Part shown: piece after piece, positions 1 to 7,322 of the stretch
How positions within the stretch are numbered: the first letter of the stretch is position 1
How the letters are laid out: the number at the start of each line of letters is the position of its first letter
Source of the DNA: a virus
IMG/VR virus record: IMGVR_UViG_3300027712_000037
Span: 1-56,111 of that record
Strand: one strand, 5' to 3'
DNA length: 56,111 nucleotides
Notes under the pieces: generated by a model
Databases searched by the model: none
Told to the model about the DNA's origin: nothing
The model's input: the letters and a program-made list of their open reading frames with translations, nothing else
Position numbers and translations under genes: made by a program

Positions 1-493
1 TTTGAAAAACAATAATACCAATAAAAGCATTAATGATACTGGCAATGACAATAGCAATAAGACCAATAAACATAAACTTACCCATGCTATCAAGATTGCT
101 TTTAGTAAAGTATCCATAAAAACTCATTACTCCAAATAATACCGCTGCACCCATAAAAGCAGTAATAATACTACCCATTTGAAATACAGCAAAAATCGTA
201 GCAAAACTTAGACCCATTATGGCAGCGAATCCATGCAGCATAAACATTGCCATTTCTTTGGATGGTCTGCGAGATAGTGCATATGTAATAGCAAAAATAG
301 CAAGTAATGGTGCAAACATTACTATCCATTTCATTACGCCGGTAAAGAAAAATGCTAGCAACTGTGGTGATGTACCGACAAAATAACTAACAAGCATACT
401 CACCAAAACTGCAAGACTCATGTTTTTATAAACACCAGCCATTGCTGTATTAATTGCAGTTGCATCTGGGTAAACTCTAGCTGTATAATACAT
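1..493 (-). CDS. Bax inhibitor-1 family membrane protein (C-terminus beyond window)
   Basis: The frame opens with ATG at 491-493 and runs off the left edge; about 164 residues are visible. It has at least five hydrophobic segments, with the family-like stretches LSRRPSKEMAMFMLHG, GVMSFYGYFTKSNL and DSMGKFMFIGLIAIV. These resemble the C-terminal half of bacterial YbhL/YccA (UPF0005) proteins, integral inner-membrane proteins linked to membrane protease FtsH or to ion leak. A phage copy could protect the membrane or modulate host proteolysis during infection; that is inference. The gene follows the 96-residue gene with only a 2-base gap, so it is probably co-transcribed. The end of the protein is not visible. 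Confidence 0.82.
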   Translation of the reverse strand, partial: MYYTARVYPDATAINTAMAGVYKNMSLAVLVSMLVSYFVGTSPQLLAFFFTGVMKWIVMFAPLLAIFAITYALSRRPSKEMAMFMLHGFAAIMGLSFATIFAVFQMGSIITAFMGAAVLFGVMSFYGYFTKSNLDSMGKFMFIGLIAIVIASIINAFIGIIVFQ

Positions 494-495
494 AA

Positions 496-786
496 TTAAC
501 TCCTTAATGTTTCAAAACTAATAATTTTTCCCAACTCTTCGCCGAGGTCTTTATCCTCAGTAACAATGTGTAATTTATGTTCACCGCGGTCACGGTGTCT
601 ATCGTATTGGTGATATTCAACGATGAATCCACCATTTGCTTTGTACACCGTGAAGTTCATACCAAATGAATTTAGGTTAGAGGTCTTGGGTGAGCCACCA
701 ATAGTCGGGGTTGCATAAACTGCAACATCAGCATCTTTCAAAGAACGATTAAATTTTTTGTTAAGCCAACGAATAATAAATTGCAT
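496..786 (-). CDS. conserved T4-like phage protein of unknown function (96 aa)
   Basis: A small soluble protein abutting the co-chaperonin gene at 787. It has a basic N-terminus (IIRWLNKKFNRS), a GGFIVEYHQYDRHRDR segment and a C-terminal LHIVTEDKDLGEELGKII helix. I recall similar small proteins in marine T4-like phages, always uncharacterised. There is no enzyme motif, signal peptide or membrane segment. Context, between a chaperonin cofactor and a membrane protein, does not define a role. Confidence 0.75.
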   Translation of the reverse strand: MQFIIRWLNKKFNRSLKDADVAVYATPTIGGSPKTSNLNSFGMNFTVYKANGGFIVEYHQYDRHRDRGEHKLHIVTEDKDLGEELGKIISFETLRS

Positions 787-1140
787 TTAGATTACCTTAT
801 CACCCATAGTATGGTCTAGCACAGGCTCGTCACTGACCATTAAAATGTCATTATTATCTATTTTGCGTATAGTATGCTCACCTGTACTATCTTCTATTGT
901 AATACCACGAGTCCACCGACCGTGACTAATTAGAATATATTGACCAACTTTAACATCTTTTTGTTCAGGCCCAATTGCATATACACGCCCCCAACGAGGT
1001 CTAATACCTGAGTTTTTCATATCATCATTGAGAATTATGATTCCTCCTGCACTAATACGCTCATCAAATGCCATGTCTGACACTATAACACTGTCATGCA
1101 ATGCCCGTAAATTATTGATCTTGTGTGCTTGTATTGTCAT
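787..1140 (-). CDS. 31: GroES/gp31-like co-chaperonin
   Basis: Predicted to form the lid that works with host GroEL to fold virion proteins, as T4 gp31 does for the capsid protein. The GroES pattern is visible: LRALHDSVIVSDM, the mobile-loop region ISAGGIIILNDD, then WGRVYAIGPEQKDVKVGQYI and a C-terminal strand NNDILMV. I chose ATG at 1138-1140 over the upstream TTG (1176) because AAGGAG lies 13 bases upstream; the TTG would lengthen the overlap with the preceding gene. The length (117 aa) suits gp31 (111 aa) and GroES (97 aa). The gene overlaps the 126-aa gene by 29 bases. Confidence 0.82.
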   Translation of the reverse strand: MTIQAHKINNLRALHDSVIVSDMAFDERISAGGIIILNDDMKNSGIRPRWGRVYAIGPEQKDVKVGQYILISHGRWTRGITIEDSTGEHTIRKIDNNDILMVSDEPVLDHTMGDKVI

Positions 1141-1492
1141 TTGTATTATTAATCTCCTTAGCTTTAATTTGTTCAACTTCTAAATCATCTTCGAACTCAG
1201 CGTCAAGTTCTTTTTCAAGTTCCGTTAATTCTTCTTTAACTATATCAGGTTTAACTTTGTTTCTTTCAATGGGCTCAGGAGGTCTCCTAACTATATTAGC
1301 TGAACGGTTACCTACAGTTTTTGAATAGTTGTCATTAACTCTATTAGTGACGGGTTTAATTACTTTTCCTGTAGAATCAATCGTGTCGCCACGAGCATTA
1401 ACTTTCATGTTACCAACGGCTCTTGCTTTTTCGTTTTTAGCAGCTAATACTCCCATATCTACCACTTTTCCCATTGCTGTTTTATATTTCAT
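1112..1492 (-). CDS. conserved charged phage protein, unknown function (126 aa)
   Basis: Starts MKYKTAMGKVVDMGVLAAKN behind a good AAGGAG site (1502-1507 region) and a late-promoter-like AATAAATA at 1514-1521. The N-terminal half carries VGNMKVNARGDTIDSTGKVI, a stretch I recall from other marine T4-like phages. The C-terminal half is very acidic and probably disordered (ELTELEKELDAEFEDD). No known domain. Its own late-type promoter suggests a virion or morphogenesis role, but that is inference. Confidence 0.75.
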   Translation of the reverse strand: MKYKTAMGKVVDMGVLAAKNEKARAVGNMKVNARGDTIDSTGKVIKPVTNRVNDNYSKTVGNRSANIVRRPPEPIERNKVKPDIVKEELTELEKELDAEFEDDLEVEQIKAKEINNTNDNTSTQDQ

Positions 1493-1513
1493 AATGAAAC
1501 TCCTTATATAGAA

Positions 1514-1521
1514 TATTTATT
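1514..1521 (-). promoter_or_regulatory. T4-type late promoter core AATAAATA
   Basis: AATAAATA on the minus strand, 21 bases before the start codon at 1492, overlapping the stop codon of the DnaE-like gene (1517-1519). One mismatch to the T4 consensus TATAAATA. A predicted start about 6 bases downstream leaves a short leader containing AAGGAG. Confidence 0.5.
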
Positions 1522-2023
1522 TTAAGAATTCGTCGATTGATAAATCGTAATATAATGAATTAATTCTATGGACACCTATCAAAAATAACACGAAACTGGC
1601 TACACTGCTTCCCCTGCCCACTCCCCATACTATATTATTTGCTCTCATAGTATCTACCAAATACTTAAGATAACGTAATAAATCAAACATTTCACGCTCT
1701 TGGAACAGTATTAATTCTTCACCAACTCGTTGTAATTCTGTGTTATTTTGACATAAATCTAGTACATATTTAGCAATATCAAAATTCTTATATTCTTCAG
1801 GCATTAACCAATTATTTTGCAAATTGCTATCAAATTCTTTTACGGTTAATTTAGGATCAGAATACAGTATAGTATTTGGTATATCAAATAATTCTAAGTT
1901 GTCTGAAAATTTTATAGGAGTTTCTACCCAAACTTCTTTTAATTTTCGTAAAGGATCTTTCAAATATAATCCACAGAGATCATCTTCTGTGTAAATTTGT
2001 TGCCCATACAAATCTGTTTTCAT
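1517..2023 (-). CDS. DnaE-like DNA polymerase III alpha fragment, front part
   Basis: Family C polymerase similarity is clear only in the last 60 residues: an aromatic/leucine-rich helix (MFDLLRYLKYLVDTMRANNI) leads into GVGRGSSVASFVL (residues 134-146), aligning with the GPGRGSAAGSLVAY motif of bacterial DnaE. Then YYDLSIDEFLK matches the DnaE segment just before the catalytic PDFDIDF motif. The protein stops there (168 aa). PHP, clamp-binding and OB regions are absent. The continuation is encoded separately at 49273-49893. I start at ATG 2021-2023; a GTG at 2041 is also open. I recall similar short ORFs annotated as Pol III alpha in other marine T4-like phages. Activity is unknown. Confidence 0.78.
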   Translation of the reverse strand: MKTDLYGQQIYTEDDLCGLYLKDPLRKLKEVWVETPIKFSDNLELFDIPNTILYSDPKLTVKEFDSNLQNNWLMPEEYKNFDIAKYVLDLCQNNTELQRVGEELILFQEREMFDLLRYLKYLVDTMRANNIVWGVGRGSSVASFVLFLIGVHRINSLYYDLSIDEFLK

Positions 2024-2060
2024 AACTGATTGTAACACCACTTAAGGTAAACATCAAGAG

Positions 2061-2660
2061 TTATTTGTCCAAATTTAAAAAAACAATCTCATTGTCTGTA
2101 GAAGAATCTTTTTGTTTCCAAGCTAATCCCAAATCAATCCAATCATTGGTTTCTTTTTTTAGCTCGACTATTTTATCTTTTTTATTTAGTTTCTTTGCCC
2201 AATCTGTAATACAAGGTCCAGAATTATTCCACCAAGAAACATTTCTATTCCAAAAGTCAACATGTTCATCATGGGTAACATAAAATTCCACATCATCAGA
2301 AATCAATGATGAAATTTTTATTTGTGTAACATACAATTTACTATCGGTAATAGTATTAATCTTTTTTAATAATACTAATGCTACAATTTGATCGTATGGT
2401 TCTTCAGGCAATGTGCAAACTTTTAATCCTGCCTTAATATAATTTTCAATTACATTCTTATTAGTTTCGTGTACAAAAACACAATTATCCACACCATTAA
2501 TAAACAAATGTTTAATGCGATCTAATGCAATGTTTTGTATTGATATATCTTCAACGGTTACTTCCATGTAAAGCCTAATATTATAGGTATTAATTAGGAA
2601 TTTATTTTCATAATATAAGCCTGCTTGAAAAGCAAAATCTTTTGATACTCTAGCGCTCAT
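2061..2660 (-). CDS. conserved phage protein of unknown function (199 aa)
   Basis: Starts MSARVSKDFAFQAGLYYEN and lies directly upstream of the DnaE-like front fragment, 37 bases apart, so the two are probably co-transcribed. It seems to be a mixed alpha/beta soluble protein with several beta-like runs (VTVEDISIQNIALD, CVFVHE) and a tryptophan-rich segment DFWNRNVSWWNNSGPCITDW. I recognise no catalytic motif. Adjacency makes a partner role with the polymerase fragment possible but unproven. Confidence 0.7.
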   Translation of the reverse strand: MSARVSKDFAFQAGLYYENKFLINTYNIRLYMEVTVEDISIQNIALDRIKHLFINGVDNCVFVHETNKNVIENYIKAGLKVCTLPEEPYDQIVALVLLKKINTITDSKLYVTQIKISSLISDDVEFYVTHDEHVDFWNRNVSWWNNSGPCITDWAKKLNKKDKIVELKKETNDWIDLGLAWKQKDSSTDNEIVFLNLDK

Positions 2661-2886
2661 TTTGTTTCTTTATGTCAATCTTTGAACTAATATTTTGCTT
2701 TTTTATCATTTCATCCATTTTCTTTTGATATTCGGCTTTATAGCTGTCAATTACCATTTGTATTTGATGAATTAGCGGACCATTTCCAGTCTTATAAGCA
2801 AAATTTAACTTTCCAGTAAGATCGGATATCGTAGTTTGTAACTCTTCTAATTTTTTATCAGATAAATTATTTATAAATGGATGCAT
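2650..2886 (-). CDS. small coiled-coil phage protein (78 aa)
   Basis: MHPFINNLSDKKLEELQTTI is followed by a long charged helix (YKAEYQKKMDEMIKKQ), consistent with a coiled coil. It overlaps the 199-aa gene by 11 bases and follows the 422-aa virion gene after four bases. Similar N-termini occur in other T4-like phages as hypothetical proteins. No function can be assigned. Confidence 0.68.
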   Translation of the reverse strand: MHPFINNLSDKKLEELQTTISDLTGKLNFAYKTGNGPLIHQIQMVIDSYKAEYQKKMDEMIKKQNISSKIDIKKQNER

Positions 2887-2890
2887 TTAT

Positions 2891-4159
2891 TTACCATGAA
2901 TTTAAAGGAATTCTTCTCCAAATATCGGATCCTACATATATATTAGCAGTTGTTGCGGTACTATTAGAACTTAATGTTATTGCTGTATCCGCTACACCAT
3001 TTGTTCTAGATTGACTAATTGTTATGTTGGGGCTAGAAACAGTTTTAATATAGTAAACAGTATTAGCAACTATTTCTGCAATATTTGCTGTAAAAATTAT
3101 AGGAGCATTAACTACTAAATTAGTAGTATTATTTAATGTAATGTTATTAGTTGTTACTGTGGTTGATATAACATTTTTTGTGTATACTGTAGCATCATAA
3201 TTATCAGTAGAAATATACAAATATCTTACAGGATTAGCATACATTGTGCCAGATGAACCTGATAAGTTTGCATTAGCGCCACCTAAAGTAGATGATACGG
3301 TAAATGTATTACTTGATACCACATTTCTAACATAGTATGTATTTCCAGATACGATGTTAGCTTCGAAACTTGTGCCCGTAAATACTATAGGTTGATCTTT
3401 ATACAACTGTAGAGTATTTCCAGTAGTAGTAAAATAATCCGCTGCATTGCTACTAGTAATTACCAGTTGATTAATACTAGGATCAACTGATACTGTTCCT
3501 GCTACATCACCTTGAAATCCAGTGGGAGCAGGACTTCTTTGTTGAATTTGTGTAGATTGAGGTGATCTATTATATGGTTCAATCGTAATTGTATTACCGC
3601 AATCTAATGTACTTAGTCTATAATCTAATTGAGATATATTATAAGGAACAGAAATATTTGAAGTACCGGTAATATAATTTTCTAACCCAGTTAGTCCAAA
3701 ATTATTATTTGATGCTATTACCTGACTAGGCCAAGTGATTACTGCATTTGCATTACTAATTGCTAGCTGTAACTGAACATTACTCTGCGTTCCGGTAGGA
3801 GCCCAACTACCAAATTGAAATGTGGTATTAGCTGCTATTGTTCCGTATTGTACATCACCCAATGAAACATCAACTAATACGGTGCCTGATAAACTATTAC
3901 CTAAATTAAAAGTAGTTGCTCTAAAACTTCTTGTACTAGCATTACTAATCAATGTATTAGCCATATCATTGTTTACAGTACTATTGGTTAACGCAGACTT
4001 TACAACAACTTTGTTTTGTAGATCACTTATCTCCGTTCCGGCAGTATCAATATTAGTTTTTATAGCATTAAAATTATTTCTAAATCCTTGGCTACTATTA
4101 TTTTGCCCAGGTATAGGATAATTAACATCTATTCCATTTGTATTAATTGCGCTGCTCAT
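2891..4159 (-). CDS. virion/tail-fibre-type structural protein (422 aa)
   Basis: Begins MSSAINTNGIDVNYPIPGQN and continues GFRNNFNAIKTNIDTAG then ISDLQNKVVVKSALTNS, an N-terminal signature I associate with adhesin or fibre proteins of marine T4-like phages. The rest is Thr/Asn/Ser-rich beta structure with two copies of a short module (NTYYVRNVVSSNTFTVS and NTVYYIKTVSSPNITIS) shared with other virion proteins in this window. The end (IWRRIPLNSW) looks like a fibre tip. A late-promoter-like ACTAAATA precedes it at 4178-4185. Confidence 0.75.
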   Translation of the reverse strand: MSSAINTNGIDVNYPIPGQNNSSQGFRNNFNAIKTNIDTAGTEISDLQNKVVVKSALTNSTVNNDMANTLISNASTRSFRATTFNLGNSLSGTVLVDVSLGDVQYGTIAANTTFQFGSWAPTGTQSNVQLQLAISNANAVITWPSQVIASNNNFGLTGLENYITGTSNISVPYNISQLDYRLSTLDCGNTITIEPYNRSPQSTQIQQRSPAPTGFQGDVAGTVSVDPSINQLVITSSNAADYFTTTGNTLQLYKDQPIVFTGTSFEANIVSGNTYYVRNVVSSNTFTVSSTLGGANANLSGSSGTMYANPVRYLYISTDNYDATVYTKNVISTTVTTNNITLNNTTNLVVNAPIIFTANIAEIVANTVYYIKTVSSPNITISQSRTNGVADTAITLSSNSTATTANIYVGSDIWRRIPLNSW

Positions 4160-4177
4160 AATTCATTTCCAATATAG

Positions 4178-4185
4178 TATTTAGT
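4178..4185 (-). promoter_or_regulatory. late-promoter-like core ACTAAATA
   Basis: ACTAAATA on the minus strand overlaps the stop codon of the 839-aa gene, 19 bases before the ATG at 4159. Two mismatches to TATAAATA, but the same variant and position occur at the gp16 gene (14803-14810). The predicted leader holds GGAAAT. Confidence 0.35.
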
Positions 4186-6700
4186 ACTGTGATTCATCAG
4201 GCAAAATTGTTTGGCGAGGGAATAATACATAAAAATCTTTACTATCTAGTGGACTAGGTGTCGGTGTTGCACTGGGTAATCCAGTCCATGCAGGGGGAAC
4301 CAAACTATTGTCATAATCATATGTCATACTCTTGTTTACACTAAATCTATCAATTTTAAAATTAATCATATTCAATGTATACGGCATTCCATCTTCTTGT
4401 TTCCAATTATTATTGATATTATTTTTTATAATTTCAGCACATCCGGGTTTAGTATAACATATTACCCATGCTTGAGTATATCCCAATGTACTACCGTTTT
4501 GTTGCTGACTAGTCATCCATAACGGCAATAATTTACTATTATTTTCTTGTCCTAATACTTGTCCTACTCGTTTACGCATATTAAATAAACTATTTGGATA
4601 TAAAGTGCGAACATATCCCGGACTTAAACTAGTGTAGTAATCAACTCCTAGAACAGTTTCATAGCTAGTAAATATATTTGTTACACTAGTATACCATGGA
4701 CCTTGATTTAAATTAATTAATTCCGGCCAATATATAGAACTCTCTACACTGATTCCCTGTGAATTAACTAAATTGTCAATAACTTGACTATAAACTACTT
4801 CATATATTATATTACCATTTTCATCTTTTGCTACAGCGGTTTTTAATTCACCTAATGTAATATTTCTCCAATAATGATTTCTAGTTACTGCTGCAATATA
4901 TTCATTTATATCACTAGCAAATATTCCATATGCATGTTCGTAAATAACACTGCTTGCTTTTCCAAAATATATATCATTGGGACGGAACAATAATTCAGGC
5001 GGGATTAATAAATCGTCATTTAATAAAGAAGCAATGATTTCTCTATCTTGCACACTAGGAGCAGCTTTAATGTATAAAATATCTGTGGGCTGATTAAATT
5101 CCTGTACTACGGTTAGTGTAAATGTCTTATTAGAAGCTACTATAGGATAGATAGGAGAATATGCTTGGATTGTAAAGGTAAATAAGGTTTCGGCGCCTAG
5201 TTCTAGTATATTAGTAGTAGGCTGATCTGCCGTATAACCAGTTATTTCTCCATTGCTTAGTAATGTTAGATTTGGTGGAAGTTCCCCGTCTACTATTCTA
5301 TATTCTAAATCTACATCTGATGTTGCTAATACACTTTTTGTACTTAGTTCCCCGTTATAAATATTTCCTAAATTACTTAGAGTAACCCAAGTAATTACAC
5401 CGGTTACCATATTTGATAAATTAAATGAGAAGTTAAATACAGGGCTTTGTATTGTTGGGTTGGCAGTTTTACAAACAGCAACACCAAAATTAAATTGATC
5501 AATTCCTGTGCTTGATAATGTAGGAGTTCCCGTTATCCAACCCGTACTACTATTTCCAGTAAGTGATGGGGGCAAATCTGAAAACAAATAAGTAAATTGA
5601 TTGCCGTCAAAATCATATCCAATGATTTTAAATGCAAAATAATTATTACTTTCCACTGTTCCTATAAAGGCATATTTGGTTGGAGGGTAAGTATCATATA
5701 TACTATCTGCCGGTGGTAGCACATAATAGCCATAATATTGTTCAGAATCTGTTATAATAAATGATTGCGGTCTAGTATTAAATATAGCAGGTTTTCTACT
5801 ATTTGCTGGAAATCCCGGACCTCCTTGACTTTTGGGGGTATTTTGATTTATTATAGTTATACCGTATGATCCTGAATTACCTCCTAAAGAACTAATTATT
5901 TTTAATGTAAAATTATATGTCCTAATAGCTGGTTGCCCTGTTGATATAGAAGGTAAGGTAACACTCATTATTCCGCTACCAGCAGAAAGCACAGTAGTAG
6001 GACCATTTTGGGTAGCGCTTATTGTAAAAGTAGTGTTATCTATTATACTTTTAATATAATATGTGACATTATTTTCTACTCCCCCAAATAGAGAACTTCC
6101 TGAAAATGTAACCGGTCTACCTTCAATAAATTGGTTTGTAGTTAAGCAGGTGAACACATTAGTATTGTTGGCTGTTGCAACTGCAACGGTGACAACTTGG
6201 GGTGCATATATAAATTCAACAGGAGGTTGTGCATAACCTCTTATCAACCCTGTTTCGTTTATTTCTAATCCCGGCGGTAGCTCACCTCCTGTTAGTAAAA
6301 CATTTACTTGATTATTTGGATCAGGATTTAAATATCCAATTTGAAGTTCTACCCAAGTACTATCATTTGATGTTAAAATAATACCATTTGGGGTGGTAAA
6401 TTTAGGTATGGCAGAACCAATAATAGATATAGAAAAACTTCTATCTTTGATATTTCCCAAATTATCAGTGGCTCTAATTGTGAAAGTAGATATGGTTTCT
6501 TTCGTTACCAATGAGGGAGTTCCAAAAATAAGTCCTGAATTATTAATTGATAATCCTTCAGGTAAACTTGCACTTAATAATTGATAAGTTACACTAATAG
6601 CAGGTAATACAGGTATTGCTAAAACTTGTGTACTAAGATAAATTCTTGAAGGGAAAGATCCTAATGTACCTGCAGGTGTAGTCCAAATTGGTTGGGCCAT
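4181..6700 (-). CDS. large virion protein with putative Ig-like (He_PIG) repeats (839 aa)
   Basis: At least four copies of the He_PIG signature are visible: LPEGLSINNSGLIFGTPS, LPPGLEINETGLIRGY, LPPSLTGNSSTGWITGTPT and LPPNLTLLSNGEITGY. Such beta-sandwich repeats are common in surface and adhesion proteins. A YYIKSIIDNTTFTIS module shared with other virion proteins is inserted after the second Ig unit. The C-terminal 250 residues are different: helical and aromatic (YWRNITLGELKTAVAK, LPLWMTSQQQNGSTLGY), ending FPRQTILPDESQY. It may be a baseplate-attached or fibre protein. It lies between the endolysin and the 422-aa fibre-type gene. Confidence 0.78.
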   Translation of the reverse strand: MAQPIWTTPAGTLGSFPSRIYLSTQVLAIPVLPAISVTYQLLSASLPEGLSINNSGLIFGTPSLVTKETISTFTIRATDNLGNIKDRSFSISIIGSAIPKFTTPNGIILTSNDSTWVELQIGYLNPDPNNQVNVLLTGGELPPGLEINETGLIRGYAQPPVEFIYAPQVVTVAVATANNTNVFTCLTTNQFIEGRPVTFSGSSLFGGVENNVTYYIKSIIDNTTFTISATQNGPTTVLSAGSGIMSVTLPSISTGQPAIRTYNFTLKIISSLGGNSGSYGITIINQNTPKSQGGPGFPANSRKPAIFNTRPQSFIITDSEQYYGYYVLPPADSIYDTYPPTKYAFIGTVESNNYFAFKIIGYDFDGNQFTYLFSDLPPSLTGNSSTGWITGTPTLSSTGIDQFNFGVAVCKTANPTIQSPVFNFSFNLSNMVTGVITWVTLSNLGNIYNGELSTKSVLATSDVDLEYRIVDGELPPNLTLLSNGEITGYTADQPTTNILELGAETLFTFTIQAYSPIYPIVASNKTFTLTVVQEFNQPTDILYIKAAPSVQDREIIASLLNDDLLIPPELLFRPNDIYFGKASSVIYEHAYGIFASDINEYIAAVTRNHYWRNITLGELKTAVAKDENGNIIYEVVYSQVIDNLVNSQGISVESSIYWPELINLNQGPWYTSVTNIFTSYETVLGVDYYTSLSPGYVRTLYPNSLFNMRKRVGQVLGQENNSKLLPLWMTSQQQNGSTLGYTQAWVICYTKPGCAEIIKNNINNNWKQEDGMPYTLNMINFKIDRFSVNKSMTYDYDNSLVPPAWTGLPSATPTPSPLDSKDFYVLFPRQTILPDESQY

Positions 6701-6701
6701 T

Positions 6702-7322
6702 TTATCCTTGAAGCATGTTCAATGCAATTTGATAATGATGCTTTCTGTCTTCTAAACCAATGGTTCCGCCATTAATTCTCTTAGTCAATGTAACAAAATC
6801 ATCACGGTCACAATATTGATTTAATTTATTATTATCCCAAAACCATGCTGCACTAACCAGTGCTCCATTTGGAGTTTCTAAGTATGCAATGGTGTCTTCT
6901 ATACTCATGTTTAATGCCTGTGCAAACTTAGTATAGTTGTCTCTTCCTGTTAATTGTATTAACCCACGACCACAAAAACGATAACCATCACCAGACGCTT
7001 CATCACCGTTTTTCATTCTATTAGCATAGACACGGTTAGCTATCTTTTCTGGTTTTTTCTCGTATTGTTTTGCGGTAGCTTCATCAGGAAAATACTTTTT
7101 AAAAGTAGTCATTAATCCCTTAGCACTATAATTCAAATTTTCTTTTATAGCAGTAAATCCACCTGATTCATGTGCTACCTGTGCTAAAAATCCTGCTATT
7201 CTTTTTGGATTTTCAAACATCTCATAATACTCGCCCACAGTATTAATTGGTTCTACATATTTTTCTAAAATTGTAGGTTTTGTTTTTGGACAAATTGTTT
7301 TTAGTATATTTAAAGTTATCAT
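6702..7322 (-). CDS. GH19 chitinase-like endolysin
   Basis: Predicted muralytic enzyme that cleaves the glycan backbone of peptidoglycan at lysis or during entry. GH19 features: [12 protein letters not shown] (His51-Glu52 as the catalytic HE), a second acidic site near [30 protein letters not shown] and a helix with [10 protein letters not shown] chose ATG at 7320-7322 because GGAG stands nine bases upstream and the ATG overlaps the previous stop as ATGA; this gives 206 aa. There is no signal peptide, so release needs a holin or the enzyme is virion-associated; the fibre-gene neighbourhood leaves both open. Confidence 0.88.
   Translation of the reverse strand: MITLNILKTICPKTKPTILEKYVEPINTVGEYYEMFENPKRIAGFLAQVAHESGGFTAIKENLNYSAKGLMTTFKKYFPDEATAKQYEKKPEKIANRVYANRMKNGDEASGDGYRFCGRGLIQLTGRDNYTKFAQALNMSIEDTIAYLETPNGALVSAAWFWDNNKLNQYCDRDDFVTLTKRINGGTIGLEDRKHHYQIALNMLQG

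Noticed and set aside
1125-1511. Two plus-strand frames (MLVLSFVLLI..., MSLTLLVTGL...) resembling membrane peptides
   Set aside because: They are complementary to the charged 126-aa gene; hydrophobicity is a by-product of its acidic and basic codons read in reverse.
1517-2023. Split intein explanation for the two DnaE pieces
   Set aside because: No intein N or C motifs are present at either edge; the proteins simply end and begin at the conserved motif.
6393-6584. Short plus-strand frame opposite the 839-aa gene, and similar small antisense frames throughout
   Set aside because: No ribosome-binding sites or promoters, and the antisense genes have strong domain evidence.
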